Below are positions 44,572-53,278 of a stretch of 64,000 nucleotides of DNA, one piece after another. Source of the DNA: Nocardioides alkalitolerans. Lineage in GTDB: Bacteria; Actinomycetota; Actinomycetes; Propionibacteriales; Nocardioidaceae. A model generated the notes under the pieces. That model made no database searches and was not told the DNA's origin. It saw only the letters and a program-made list of their open reading frames with translations. The stretch lies in NCBI GenBank assembly GCA_038184435.1, contig CP116227.1, forward strand, positions 2,633,501 through 2,697,500. Reading direction: 5' to 3'. Position 1 is the first letter of the stretch. Every line of letters begins with the position of its first letter. The position numbers were made by a program, and so were the translations under genes.

Positions 44572-45297
44572 TCACCTCGGCCCCGCGGGAGCCATGCGGC
44601 GGCCCACCAGGCCCTCGGCGGTGCCGGTCGTGACCCGGCGCGCGGCCTCGGCCGCCCCCTGGGCGGCGGTGCGCACCGCGGGGAGGGGGCCGGTGCGCGG
44701 ACCGGCGTAGCGCGTGCGGCCCGCGGCCGGCGCACGGTGGGCCAGCGCCTGGCGCAGCTGGGCGCGGCCGCGGTGGATGCGGGAGCGCACCGTGCCGATC
44801 TTGACGCCGAGGATGTCGGCGATCTCGTCGTAGGTCATGCCCTCGACGTCGCACAGCACCACGGCGACGCGGAACTCCGGCGAGAGCTGCGCGAGGGCAC
44901 CCTCGACGTCGTCGTCGAACGTGCGGTCGCCGACGGCGGCAGCGGGCCCGGGGGCGCTGGCCGCCATGGCCTCCGCGCGCTCGGTGGACAGCGCGTCGAA
45001 GCGCAGGCGCTGCTTGCGGCGCGCCTGGTCGAGGAACAGGTTCGTGGTGATGCGGTGGAGCCAGCCCTCGAAGGAGCCGGTCTCGGTCTCGGTGAAGCCG
45101 TCGAGGCTGCGGAACACCCGGACGAAGACCTCCTGCGTCAGGTCCTCGGCGTCGGGGCGGTTGCCGGTCAGGCGGTAGGCGAGCCGGAAGACCCGGTCGG
45201 AGTGCCGCGTGACCACGTCCTCCCAGGACGTGCGCGCGCCTCCCCCGCTGCCCGCGGGACTCTCACCTCGGCCACTCACAGGGCCACCCTCGCTCAC
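44572..45297 (-). CDS. sigE: ECF RNA polymerase sigma factor SigE
   Basis: 241 aa. Region 2: RVFRLAYRLTGNRPDAEDLTQEVFVRVF; region 4: VEGMTYDEIADILGVKIGTVRSRIHRGR. An extra C-terminal tail of about 50 residues rich in Arg/Ala follows region 4. GTG at 45297 has GGAGTGG upstream; a second GTG at 45279 is possible. Heads the sigE/anti-sigma/htrA operon. Confidence 0.93.
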   Translation of the reverse strand: MSEGGPVSGRGESPAGSGGGARTSWEDVVTRHSDRVFRLAYRLTGNRPDAEDLTQEVFVRVFRSLDGFTETETGSFEGWLHRITTNLFLDQARRKQRLRFDALSTERAEAMAASAPGPAAAVGDRTFDDDVEGALAQLSPEFRVAVVLCDVEGMTYDEIADILGVKIGTVRSRIHRGRAQLRQALAHRAPAAGRTRYAGPRTGPLPAVRTAAQGAAEAARRVTTGTAEGLVGRRMAPAGPR

Positions 45298-45547
45298 CGA
45301 ACCACTCCGTCTCTCGTCGCACCACTCGTCACCGGGACCGGCGGTCCCGGACCTGCGTCCGGCGGGGCTCTACCCCGCCGGCGCCCATCCCACACCAGCA
45401 GCTCGCAGGCCGGTGCGCGATGCGCAGCAATCTAGTGACGCGTACTGAGAACAACCTGTGAGTCCGCCCGATAGTTCCCGCGGAGCGGGACCGGTTGCCC
45501 GGCCCCGCCCCGGGTCAGCACCGGGTCACCACCCGGTCAGCACCTCG
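45298..45547 (-). promoter_or_regulatory. sigE upstream region
   Basis: 250 bp. On the minus strand a TAGATT -10-like element (45429-45434) with TTGTTC upstream lies 132 bp before the sigE start, leaving a long 5' leader. The far end carries an 11-bp tandem repeat. No gene seen. Confidence 0.4.
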
Positions 45548-45554
45548 TCAGCAC
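45511..45554. repeat. four tandem 11-bp repeats across a stop codon
   Basis: CGGGTCAGCAC, CGGGTCACCAC, CCGGTCAGCAC, CTCGTCAGCAC in direct series. The last copy contains the stop codon of the secreted protein gene, so on the minus strand each unit supplies a TGA. Confidence 0.75.
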
Positions 45555-45934
45555 CGGACGGTCACGCTCATCTGCTGGTTGTCGGTGATCTTGACCCACC
45601 GGGGACCCCAGCTGCCGCCGACCCAGCCGTTGCGGGTGTAGGACCCCTGCTGGCACCCGGAGGGCACGTAGTAGCCGTCGGTGTCGTGCAGGACACCGCC
45701 TCCGCTGGACTGGCCCGGCCGCAGGGTGACGACCCGTCCGGTCGGGCGCCCCGAGGAGTCGCTCCAGCCCTCCCCGGCCAGGATGTTGCCGTTGCTCGAC
45801 GCGTTGTTCGTGACGGTCCCGCACACCCCGGTCGTGTCGCACAACCAGCCCGCCTGGGCCGGCGGCGCCACGGCCACGACGGCCCCTCCGGCCATCACCG
45901 CACCGGCCACCGCCGCCATCGCCTGCTTCCTCAC
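45548..45934 (-). CDS. small secreted protein with four cysteines, function unknown
   Basis: 128 aa. Signal peptide KQAMAAVAGAVMAGGAVVAVA with cleavage after AQA, leaving a mature chain of about 100 residues starting GWLCDTTGVCG. Four Cys (LCDTTGVC, SGCQQG, final RC) could form two disulfides. The C-terminal part (RNGWVGGSWGPRWVKITDN) is aromatic and may be a small beta domain. GTG at 45934 has GGAGG upstream. Family not recognised. Confidence 0.75.
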   Translation of the reverse strand: MRKQAMAAVAGAVMAGGAVVAVAPPAQAGWLCDTTGVCGTVTNNASSNGNILAGEGWSDSSGRPTGRVVTLRPGQSSGGGVLHDTDGYYVPSGCQQGSYTRNGWVGGSWGPRWVKITDNQQMSVTVRC

Positions 45935-46178
45935 GTGCACTCCCTCCGAGAACGCGTCCTCGAGGACCCTGATGAACCCCGAGATCCACACGTCGATCCA
46001 AGCAGCGCAGACGGGCCCGCGCCCGGGCCGCACCCAGAGTTGGCGCGATGGTCGCGAACGTTCACCGGCCGGTGGCTCCGGCGCGCTCGGCGGAGCGGGG
46101 CCGCGCGCAGCAGGGGCCGGAGAGCATAGAGTTCGAGGTCAGGGCGTTCCCCGCCCGCAGCGCACCCAGGAGGCCGTC
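45935..46178. promoter_or_regulatory. divergent region, secreted protein / O-methyltransferase
   Basis: 244 bp. It holds a 12-bp palindrome GTCCTCGAGGAC (45956-45967), a TAGAGT -10-like element (46127-46132) and an AGGAGG ribosome site (46168-46173) for the O-methyltransferase. Confidence 0.5.
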
Positions 46179-46817
46179 ATCACCACCCCCATCACCGCCG
46201 CGAGCTGGACCTACTCCGAGGAGCTCGTCGCCGAGGACGAGGTGCTGCTCGGCGCGCGTGCCCGGGCGGAGGAGGTCGGTGTCGTTCCCGTCAGCCCCGG
46301 GGCCGGTGCCGCACTGCGCTTCCTGGCCGCCGTGCTGGACGCCCGCGCCGTCGTCGAGATCGGCACGGGCACGGGCGTCTCCGGCCTGTGGCTGCTGCGC
46401 GGCATGCGCCCCGACGGCGTGCTGACCAGCGTCGACGTCGAGGCGGAGCACCAGCGGCTCGCCAAGGAGACGTTCGCGGAGGCGGGCATCCCCTCGCAGC
46501 GGGTGCGGGCCATCCCCGGCGCCGCGCTCGACGTGCTGCCCCGGCTGACCGACGGCCACTACGACCTGGTGCTCTGCGACGGCGACAAGCTCGAGTACGC
46601 GGCGTACCTGACCGCGGCCCTGCGCCTGCTGCGCCCGGGCGGCGTCGTCGTGTTCGACAACGCCCTGTGGCACGACCGGGTCGCCGACCCGGCCAAGCGC
46701 GACGAGACGACGATCGCCATCCGCGACCTCGGCCGCGAGGTGGCCGCCTCGGAGGACCTCGTGCCGGTGCTGCTGCCCGTCGGCGACGGCCTGCTGGCCG
46801 CGAAGAAGATCGGCTGA
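46179..46817 (+). CDS. SAM-dependent O-methyltransferase with probable AUC start
   Basis: 212 aa. The methyltransferase core is VVEIGTGTGVSGLWLLRGM (SAM motif I), DVEAEHQRLAKE, DLVLCDGDK and LRPGGVVVFDNALW, family 3 O-methyltransferase, similar in context to the gene next to sigE in Mycobacterium. The reading frame has no ATG, GTG or TTG near the expected N-terminus; ATC at 46179 lies 5 bases after a perfect AGGAGG, so initiation at AUC is proposed. The next usable GTG (at DEVLLGAR, about 20 codons in) would delete conserved residues. Confidence 0.85.
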   Translation: MTTPITAASWTYSEELVAEDEVLLGARARAEEVGVVPVSPGAGAALRFLAAVLDARAVVEIGTGTGVSGLWLLRGMRPDGVLTSVDVEAEHQRLAKETFAEAGIPSQRVRAIPGAALDVLPRLTDGHYDLVLCDGDKLEYAAYLTAALRLLRPGGVVVFDNALWHDRVADPAKRDETTIAIRDLGREVAASEDLVPVLLPVGDGLLAAKKIG

Positions 46818-46841
46818 GGACTGCCGCGCGGGCGGCGGGCG

Positions 46842-48500
46842 TCAGAACCCGCTGACCCGGCCGTCCCGGCCGGCCAGCCAGTCGAGCAGCAGACGCGGGC
46901 CGAACCCGGTCGGACCGGCCGTCCACTCGTCGGCGTCCTTCGCCGCGTCCCCGACCGACGCGATGTCGAGGTGCGCCCACGGCACGTCGCCCACGAAGTG
47001 GCGCAGGAAGAGCGCCGCGGTGATCGCACCCGGTCCGCCGGGCGCGTTGTCGGCGTCCGCGATCGTCGAGGCCAGCTTCTCCTCGTAGACGTCGGCCAGC
47101 GGGAGGCGCCACAGCGGCTCCCCCGCGCGGCCCCCGGAGGAGAGCAGGGCGTCGGCGAGCGGGTCCGAGGTGGCGAACAGACCGCCGGTGCTGAGGCCGA
47201 GCGCGACCTTGCCGGCGCCCGTCAGGGTCGCGACGTCGACGAGCACCGCGGGGTCGAGCCGGTCCACCGCGAAGGCCAGCGCGTCGGCCAGCACGAGGCG
47301 GCCCTCGGCGTCGGTGTTGGTGACCTCGGTGGTGCGCCCGCCGTACTGCCGCAGCACGTCGCCCGGGCGCAGCGCGTCCCCGCCGACCGCGTTCTCCGCG
47401 GCCGCGACGAGACCCGTCACGCGCACGGGGCAACCGACGGCCGCCAGCGCGGCGAGCGTCGCCATCACGACGGCGCCACCGGTCATGTCGCGCTTCATGG
47501 TGCGCATGCCCTCGGCGGGCTTGAGGGAGAGGCCCCCGGTGTCGAAGGTGATGCCCTTGCCGACGAGCACCACCCGCGGCGTGCGGCGGAGCGCCGCGCG
47601 GGAGAGGCCCGGCGGCGTGTAGTCGAGGCGGATCAGCACCGGCGGGGTCACCGAGGCGCGACCCACCGCGACGATGCCGCCGAAGCCGCGCCGCCGCAGC
47701 TCGTCGACCTCGGTCACCTCGACCTCGAGGCCGTGCCGCGCGCCGAGCGCCTCGGCCTGGTCGGCGAGCCAGCGCGGGGACTTCACGTTGGAGGGGACGG
47801 TCGCGAGGAGCCGCGACGTCCAGCCGGCGCGGCCCACCGCGACGGCACGCTCGACGACGCCCGCGACCGCGTCGTCGTCGGGCAGGCCCGCGAGCACGAG
47901 CACACCGAGCGGCGGCCGCTCGTCGTCACGCTCGGACCAGCGGAAGGAGAAGGCCCCCAGGGTGGCCCCCACGACGTACGCCGCGAGGGCGTCGTCGGTC
48001 TCGGCGACGGCCGCGACGGTGCTGGTCGCGGCGGCACGACCCGCGCAGGCGCGAGCGGTCGCCGCCCCGGCCCGACGCAGGTCCTCGACCCCGCCGGCGC
48101 CGACGCCGACGAGGAGCAGCAACCGCACCTCGTCGGGCCCGGGACCGAGCAGCGGGATGCGGGTGACCTCGCCCGCCCGGCCGGTCGCCCGGTGGGCGGC
48201 CAGCGCGGCGAGGAGGTCGAGACCCCACCGCTCGGCGACCTCGGCCCCACCGGGGCCGATGACGAGATCGGGCCCGTCGGTGCCCTCCCCCGCCTCGTCG
48301 GCGTCGCCGCCGGCGTCGTGGCCAGCGGAGGGGGGCGGCAGCACCGCGACGGCGAGCACCGCGCCGCGGTCGGGATCGTCCCCGACAGCGGCGAGGGAGT
48401 CGCGTCGCTCGACCTCCGGCGGGACGGGCTGCGGGGGCAGCCCGCTCAGCGGGAGGCCGAGCACGGCGTGGGCGGCGTCGGTCGGGGCGTCAGGCGACAC
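46842..48500 (-). CDS. pepA: leucyl aminopeptidase (M17)
   Basis: 552 aa. C-terminal catalytic domain with VGKGITFDTGGLSLKP and the signature NTDAEGRLVLADAL; metal ligands Asp, Asp and Glu and the catalytic Lys/Arg are present. The N-terminal domain contains a low-complexity Asp/Gly/Glu insert (about 58-76). Cytosolic peptide turnover. ATG at 48500; the DUF3117 gene ends 4 bp upstream on the same strand. Confidence 0.94.
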   Translation of the reverse strand: MSPDAPTDAAHAVLGLPLSGLPPQPVPPEVERRDSLAAVGDDPDRGAVLAVAVLPPPSAGHDAGGDADEAGEGTDGPDLVIGPGGAEVAERWGLDLLAALAAHRATGRAGEVTRIPLLGPGPDEVRLLLLVGVGAGGVEDLRRAGAATARACAGRAAATSTVAAVAETDDALAAYVVGATLGAFSFRWSERDDERPPLGVLVLAGLPDDDAVAGVVERAVAVGRAGWTSRLLATVPSNVKSPRWLADQAEALGARHGLEVEVTEVDELRRRGFGGIVAVGRASVTPPVLIRLDYTPPGLSRAALRRTPRVVLVGKGITFDTGGLSLKPAEGMRTMKRDMTGGAVVMATLAALAAVGCPVRVTGLVAAAENAVGGDALRPGDVLRQYGGRTTEVTNTDAEGRLVLADALAFAVDRLDPAVLVDVATLTGAGKVALGLSTGGLFATSDPLADALLSSGGRAGEPLWRLPLADVYEEKLASTIADADNAPGGPGAITAALFLRHFVGDVPWAHLDIASVGDAAKDADEWTAGPTGFGPRLLLDWLAGRDGRVSGF

Positions 48501-48503
48501 GTG

Positions 48504-48671
48504 TCAGGAGACGACGGCCTTGAGGGCGTCACCGAGGTTGCCGGCCTCCTCGGCGTTGAGCTCCACGACGAGGCGGCCACCACCCTCGAGGGGAACGCGC
48601 ATGACGATGCCGCGACCCTCCTTGGTGACCTCGAGCGGACCGTCGCCGGTCCTCGGCTTCATCGCCGCCAT
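48504..48671 (-). CDS. DUF3117 small protein
   Basis: 55 aa: starts MAAMKPRTGDGPLEVTKEG and ends GNLGDALKAVVS. This short acidic protein is conserved across actinobacteria. Its role is not established. ATG at 48671 with an AGAGG ribosome site about 7 nt upstream; 4 bp before pepA, so they may be co-transcribed. Confidence 0.9.
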   Translation of the reverse strand: MAAMKPRTGDGPLEVTKEGRGIVMRVPLEGGGRLVVELNAEEAGNLGDALKAVVS

Positions 48672-48779
48672 CCGTGCACCTCTTCTCTCGTCAAGTTCGA
48701 GCGGGGGGATGCCAGCGCACTCCCCGCGACGTGCTGCGCGCCATTATCCCCTATCGCCCCCCGTCGTCGACGCGAGACC
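48672..48779 (-). promoter_or_regulatory. DUF3117/pepA promoter region
   Basis: On the minus strand GATAAT (ATTATC at 48743-48748) is a good -10 match about 70 bp before the DUF3117 start. A TTGAC-type element was not seen at the expected distance. Confidence 0.5.
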
Positions 48780-49601
48780 TCAGGACGCGCCGCCCGCACG
48801 CTGGAAGAGGGCGGCGACACGACGCGGTGCGTACGTGCGCATGTAGGTCGCGTCGGGCCGCGCGCCGTACTCCACGGTCATGGCGATGCCGGGGTAGCGG
48901 GCGTTGTACCAGCCCGTCATCGTGCCGGAGCAGACGCCGCCGCAGTTGAAGTTCTTCAGCGGCAGGTTGAGGCCCTGGGCGACGTAGCGCGACCAGCTGG
49001 GGTACTTGGTGTCGATGTCCACGCCGTTGAGCGGCTGGTGGAAGCTGAGCAGCAGGTCGGGCTGCGCCTTGTCGAGCACCTTCATGAAGCTGTGCGTCTC
49101 GACCTCGGAGGCCGCCTGGTTGCCGGCGTAGTAGTTGCCGGTCAGGGGCCGCCAGTTGTGCGGGAAGTTGCGGTTGAGGTCGACGCCGCGGGAGTTCTGG
49201 CGCCGCTTGGCCACCAGCCCGTCCGGGTTGTAGGCCGGCACGATCCACAGGTCGACGGCGGTGAAGCGACCGGCGGCCGCCAGCTCGCGCAGCCCGGTCG
49301 CGATGCCGTTCACGCCCTGCTCGTTGCCGTGCATGCCGACCACGACCATCGCGGTGAACTTCGCGTCGTAGTTGCCCACCCGGTAGGCCACGAGGTCGCG
49401 GCCCTGCGCGGTGCGGCCGTAGACCCACTTCGCGGACTGCGTGTAGGGCTTCGCCACCGCGGCCGCGGCGTCGGGCGCCGGCGGCACCGCCACCACCCGG
49501 GGCTTCGCCTGGGCCACCGGCGACCCGACGAGCATCGCGACGGCGAGGAGACCGACGAGGAGGGAGAGGAACGGGACCCGAGACGAGCGCGGCGGCTTCA
49601 T
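48780..49601 (-). CDS. secreted M14 zinc carboxypeptidase
   Basis: 273 aa. Signal peptide VPFLSLLVGLLAVAMLVGSPVAQA with cleavage after residue 32. Zinc ligands His91 and Glu94 (MHGNEQG) and His188 (SFHQP); Arg144 in DLNRNFP; catalytic Glu244 in TVEYGARPD. Complete active site. Resembles zinc carboxypeptidases/murein-peptide amidases of the D-Ala/DAP-processing type as well as general carboxypeptidases; substrate not resolved. ATG at 49601. Confidence 0.9.
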   Translation of the reverse strand: MKPPRSSRVPFLSLLVGLLAVAMLVGSPVAQAKPRVVAVPPAPDAAAAVAKPYTQSAKWVYGRTAQGRDLVAYRVGNYDAKFTAMVVVGMHGNEQGVNGIATGLRELAAAGRFTAVDLWIVPAYNPDGLVAKRRQNSRGVDLNRNFPHNWRPLTGNYYAGNQAASEVETHSFMKVLDKAQPDLLLSFHQPLNGVDIDTKYPSWSRYVAQGLNLPLKNFNCGGVCSGTMTGWYNARYPGIAMTVEYGARPDATYMRTYAPRRVAALFQRAGGAS

Positions 49602-49650
49602 ACCGCATCGTGGCACAGGACACAGCCCCGCGGGGCCGGTTTCGGCAGGG

Positions 49651-50076
49651 TCAGACGGCGCCGAAGAGGTAGCCCAACGTGAAGACGACGCCGGCGACCA
49701 GCACGCCCACGTGGCCGACGACGGCGAGCAGGAGACCGAGGAACCAGCGTCGGTCACGCGCGTCGGAGTGCCGGCCACGGCTCGGGAGCCAGCGACCGAG
49801 CAGGAGCAGGCCGAACCAGCCGGTGACCCACCAGGCGCCCAGGCCCACGGCGCCCAGGAGCGAGTGCCAGGCCTTGCCGTCGGCGGGGACGAGGATGAAG
49901 ACCGTCCACACCACGGTCGCCAGCAGGCCCGCCCCCGTGTGCGCGCCGAGCAGCAGCGGCGAGACGCCGTGGCCCGTCGAGCGACCGCTCCCGAGGATCC
50001 ATCGGGTGACCACGACGACCACGACGCAGAACGCGGTCAGCGCGTAGACGGCGAGGGAGCTCGGGACGGGGATCAC
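49651..50076 (-). CDS. four-helix membrane protein, unknown function
   Basis: 141 aa. Four hydrophobic segments (LAVYALTAFCVVVVVVTRWI; GAGLLATVVWTVFILV; GLGAWWVTGWFGLLLLG; WFLGLLLAVVGHVGVLVAGVVFTLGY). His residues lie in helices 2 and 4 and a GRHSDARDRR loop is cytoplasmic. No family recognised. It follows the DivIVA-like gene by 6 bp. Confidence 0.78.
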   Translation of the reverse strand: MIPVPSSLAVYALTAFCVVVVVVTRWILGSGRSTGHGVSPLLLGAHTGAGLLATVVWTVFILVPADGKAWHSLLGAVGLGAWWVTGWFGLLLLGRWLPSRGRHSDARDRRWFLGLLLAVVGHVGVLVAGVVFTLGYLFGAV

Positions 50077-50082
50077 GGCGGG

Positions 50083-50406
50083 TCAGTGTGCCTCACGGTC
50101 GGCCGCATCGCCATCCGGGCCGTCCCGGCCATCGGCGGGGGCGACAGGCGGGCGGTACAGGTCGATGCCCTCCTGCTGGGCGGCGAGGCGCTCGAGGAGC
50201 GCGTCGACGTCGGCCTGGCGGTAGCCGCGGAGCACCACCGGGAAGCACACGCCGCGCAGGTCGTCGGCCGTGATCCGCCCCGTCGACGGCACGCCCGCGT
50301 CGGGCCGGTCGCCGTGCTCGGGAGCCATCGGCGTGCCGTGCCCGGCGGCCACGGCCGCCACGCCGGCCATCGCCGCGACGGCGAGCACCGCGAAGATCCA
50401 GACCAT
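50083..50406 (-). CDS. DivIVA-domain-like membrane protein
   Basis: 107 aa. One N-terminal helix (VWIFAVLAVAAMAGVAAVA) then FPVVLRGYRQADVDALLERLA, which matches the N-terminal DivIVA/Wag31 recognition segment (F...RGY...EVD). No coiled-coil extension, so it is a short DivIVA-related protein, perhaps a membrane-tethered interactor at the pole. It lies 13 bp after the LOG gene. Confidence 0.78.
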   Translation of the reverse strand: MVWIFAVLAVAAMAGVAAVAAGHGTPMAPEHGDRPDAGVPSTGRITADDLRGVCFPVVLRGYRQADVDALLERLAAQQEGIDLYRPPVAPADGRDGPDGDAADREAH

Positions 50407-50419
50407 CAGCCCTCCCCGA

Positions 50420-51298
50420 TCACTCGGGGTAGGAGCCGGAGGGGCGGGCCACCCCGTCCGCCTCGAGCCGGTCGAGGACGTGGCGCACCGCGTCCGCGGG
50501 GTCGTCGGTCAGGTGCAGGTGGTCGAGGTCGGACTCGCGGATCTTCCCGTCGGCCAGCAGCACGTCGCGCATCCAGTCGATGAGCCCCTGCCAGTACGCC
50601 GTGCCGAGCAGCACCACCGGGAACCGGGTGACCTTCTGGGTCTGGACCAGGGTGAGCGCCTCGAACAGCTCGTCGAGCGTGCCGACGCCGCCGGGGAGCA
50701 CGACGAAGCCGCTTGAGTACTTCACGAACATCGTCTTGCGCGCGAAGAAGTAGCGGAAGTTGATGCCCTTGTCGACCCAGGCGTTGAGGCCCGTCTCGAA
50801 GGGCAGCTCGATGCCGAGCCCGACGCTGACCCCGCCGGCCTCGGACGCGCCCTTGTTGGCGGCCTCCATCGCGCCGGGACCGCCGCCGGTGATGACGGCG
50901 AAGCCCGCCTCGGCCAGCAGCCGACCGACCTCCTCGGCCTGGGCGTACTGCGGGTGGTCCACCGCGGTCCGCGCCGAGCCGAAGACGCCGATCGCGGGGC
51001 CCAGCTCGGCCAGGGCGCCGAAGCCCTCGACGAACTCGGCCTGGATCCGCATGACGCGCCAGGGGTCCGTGTGCACCCAGTCGGCCTCGCCGGCGGAGTC
51101 GAGCAGGCGCTGGTCGGTGGTCGTCAGGTCGACCTGGCCGCGGCGCAGCAGCATGGGGCCGCGTCGCTTGATGCGCTCGCGGAGGGGCACGGACGCCTGC
51201 GGCACCCGCTCCGGCCCAGTGGGCATGGGCGACCGCTCCGCCGCCGTCGCGGAGGGGTCCGAGCCCTCCCCCAGGCCGGCCTCGCGCTGCTCGCTCAT
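50420..51298 (-). CDS. LOG-family protein (TIGR00730 type)
   Basis: 292 aa. The phosphoribohydrolase motifs GGGPGAMEAANKGA and PGGVGTLDELFEAL are intact, as in cytokinin-activating LOG enzymes and the related nucleotide-cleaving proteins. An N-terminal extension of about 80 residues precedes the fold. ATG at 51298 overlaps the dapE stop (ATGA). The dapE-LOG pair is also found in Mycobacterium. Confidence 0.9.
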   Translation of the reverse strand: MSEQREAGLGEGSDPSATAAERSPMPTGPERVPQASVPLRERIKRRGPMLLRRGQVDLTTTDQRLLDSAGEADWVHTDPWRVMRIQAEFVEGFGALAELGPAIGVFGSARTAVDHPQYAQAEEVGRLLAEAGFAVITGGGPGAMEAANKGASEAGGVSVGLGIELPFETGLNAWVDKGINFRYFFARKTMFVKYSSGFVVLPGGVGTLDELFEALTLVQTQKVTRFPVVLLGTAYWQGLIDWMRDVLLADGKIRESDLDHLHLTDDPADAVRHVLDRLEADGVARPSGSYPE

Positions 51299-52404
51299 GA
51301 CTGCTCCTCGTCGTACGGGGTGGCGGGTGCGCCTAGCCACGACCGCAGCTGCTGCTCGCAGCGCACGATGTCGGCGGCGGGGACGAACTCGTCCTGCTTG
51401 TGGGCGTACATGGGGTCGCCCGGCCCGAAGTTCACGGCCGGGATGCCGAGGGCGCTGAAGCGGGCGACGTCCGTCCAGCCGAACTTCGGCGCGACCCGGC
51501 CCCCCACGGCCTCGACGAACGCGGCCGCCGCGGGGACGCCGAGCCCGGGCAGGGCGCCGGGGGCGGAGTCGACGAGCTCGACGTCGTACCCCGCGAAGAA
51601 CTCCCGCACGAAGGCCTCGGCCTCCGCCTCGGTGCGGTCGGGGGCGAAGCGGTGGTTGACGGTGACGACGCACGCGTCGGGCACGACGTTGCCGGCGACG
51701 CCGCCGGAGATGAAGACGGCGTTGAGGCCCTCGTGGTACTCGAGGCCGTCGATGACGGGGCGTCGGGCCTCGTACGCCGCGAGCCGGGCCAGCACGTCAC
51801 CGGCGGCGTGGATCGCGTTGACGCCGCGCCAGCTGCGGGCGGAGTGCGCGCGCTCGCCGCGGGTGCGGACCTCGAGGCGCAGGGTGCCCTGGCAGCCGGC
51901 CTCGACGGCCGCGTTGGAGGGCTCCATGAGGATCGCGAAGTCGGCGGCCAGCAGGTCGGGGTCCGACAGGCCGAGCTTGCGCAGGCCGTTGTGCTCGGCC
52001 TCGATCTCCTCGGCCTCGTAGAGGATGTAGGTGACGTCGCGGTTGGGCTCGGCGAGCTCCGCGGCGAGCTTGAGGATGACGGCGTCGCCGCCCTTCATGT
52101 CGCAGGTGCCGAGGCCGTGGAGCAGCTCGCCGTCGGGCGTCTGCTCGCGGCGGTGGGGCAGGTTGTCGTTGAGCGGCACGGTGTCGAGGTGGCCGGCGAT
52201 GACGACGCGCTCGGCGCGCCCGAGGTCGGTGCGGGCGACGACGGTGTGGCCCCGCCGGGTGACGGTGAGGTGCGGCAGCGGGCTGAGCGCCGCCTCGACC
52301 GCGTCGGCGATGGCCTTCTCGTCGAGGCTCACCGACGCGATGTCGACGAGCTGCGCGGTCAACGTGACGACGTCCGCGTCCAGGTCCAGGCTCGGGTGCG
52401 ACAT
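51295..52404 (-). CDS. dapE: succinyl-diaminopimelate desuccinylase
   Basis: 369 aa M20 metallopeptidase. Metal site: His72 and Asp74 in GHLDTVP, Asp102 in TCDMKGGD, and the EAEE catalytic Glu pair (132-133). The dimerisation domain lies in the middle (HSARSWRGVNAIHAA). It removes succinate from N-succinyl-LL-DAP in lysine/peptidoglycan synthesis. ATG at 52404 is used; an in-frame TTG at 52416 is possible. Confidence 0.93.
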   Translation of the reverse strand: MSHPSLDLDADVVTLTAQLVDIASVSLDEKAIADAVEAALSPLPHLTVTRRGHTVVARTDLGRAERVVIAGHLDTVPLNDNLPHRREQTPDGELLHGLGTCDMKGGDAVILKLAAELAEPNRDVTYILYEAEEIEAEHNGLRKLGLSDPDLLAADFAILMEPSNAAVEAGCQGTLRLEVRTRGERAHSARSWRGVNAIHAAGDVLARLAAYEARRPVIDGLEYHEGLNAVFISGGVAGNVVPDACVVTVNHRFAPDRTEAEAEAFVREFFAGYDVELVDSAPGALPGLGVPAAAAFVEAVGGRVAPKFGWTDVARFSALGIPAVNFGPGDPMYAHKQDEFVPAADIVRCEQQLRSWLGAPATPYDEEQS

Positions 52405-52429
52405 GGCTCCATCCAAGCAGGCGGGCGGG

Positions 52430-53257
52430 TCAGGCGTCCGCCGCCTCGGCCTTCGCGAGGTCCTGCTTCCAGACGCGGAAGCCCTCCTCGGTGCGGCCGC
52501 GGCGCCAGTACGCCGACACCGACAGGTCGGCGCGCGTCACGCCCTGCGCCTTCAGGAGCGGACGGACGTGGTGCATCACCGCGTCGCCCTCGCCGTGCAC
52601 GAACACCTGCACGCGACCCGCGGGCCAGCCGTCGGCGACGAGGGCGCGCACGGCCACGACCATCGGCGCCCGCTCGCCGACCAGGTCGGTCGCAGACGAC
52701 GACGCACCCCGGTGCAGCCAGCGCAGCTCGACCCCGGCCGGCACCGGGAGGGGCAGCTCGTCGCCCGGGCCCGCCACCTCGACGAGCACGTGGCCGCGCG
52801 CGTCGGCCGGCAGGGCCTCGACGGCGGCTGCGATGGCCGGCAGGGCCGACTCGTCGCCGACGAGCAGGTGGGCGTCGGCCGCGGGGTCGGGGGCGTAGGC
52901 ACCGCCGGGACCGTTGACGAAGAGCACCGCCCCCGGCTCGACCGAGGCCGCCCACGGCCCGGCGACGCCCTCGTCGCCGTGCACGACGAAGTCGATGGCC
53001 AGGGTTCCGCGGGCGACGTCGAGCTGGCGCACCGTGTAGGTCCGCACCACCGGCGCCTGCCCCGGCGGCAGGGTCGCCTGGAGCCGGCGGAGGTCGGTGG
53101 TCTCGCTCAGCTCGGTGCCCTCCGGCGCGAAGATCAGCTTCACGTACCGGTCGGTGTCCGTGCTGTCGGCGAAGGCGGCCAGGTCGCCCTCGAAGGTGAC
53201 GCGCACCAGGTGGTCGGTCAGGGCGGCGCGACCGGTCACGGTCAGGCGGGTGGGCAT
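52430..53257 (-). CDS. siderophore-interacting protein (FAD-dependent ferric reductase)
   Basis: 275 aa SIP/ViuB family. FAD-binding RTYTVRQLD, GPGGAYAPD, nucleotide site GDESALPAIAAAVE and C-terminal SAYWRRGRTEEGFRVWKQD. It reduces ferric siderophores inside the cell to release iron. ATG at 53257 has GAGGAG upstream, and an IdeR-type box lies 22 bp further. It is alone between dapE and ileS; no siderophore transporter genes are near. Confidence 0.92.
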   Translation of the reverse strand: MPTRLTVTGRAALTDHLVRVTFEGDLAAFADSTDTDRYVKLIFAPEGTELSETTDLRRLQATLPPGQAPVVRTYTVRQLDVARGTLAIDFVVHGDEGVAGPWAASVEPGAVLFVNGPGGAYAPDPAADAHLLVGDESALPAIAAAVEALPADARGHVLVEVAGPGDELPLPVPAGVELRWLHRGASSSATDLVGERAPMVVAVRALVADGWPAGRVQVFVHGEGDAVMHHVRPLLKAQGVTRADLSVSAYWRRGRTEEGFRVWKQDLAKAEAADA

Positions 53258-53278
53258 GCAGGCTCCTCGTGGATCGAC

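Noticed and set aside
45511..45554. CRISPR array
   Set aside because: Repeats are 11 bp without spacers and no cas genes are present.
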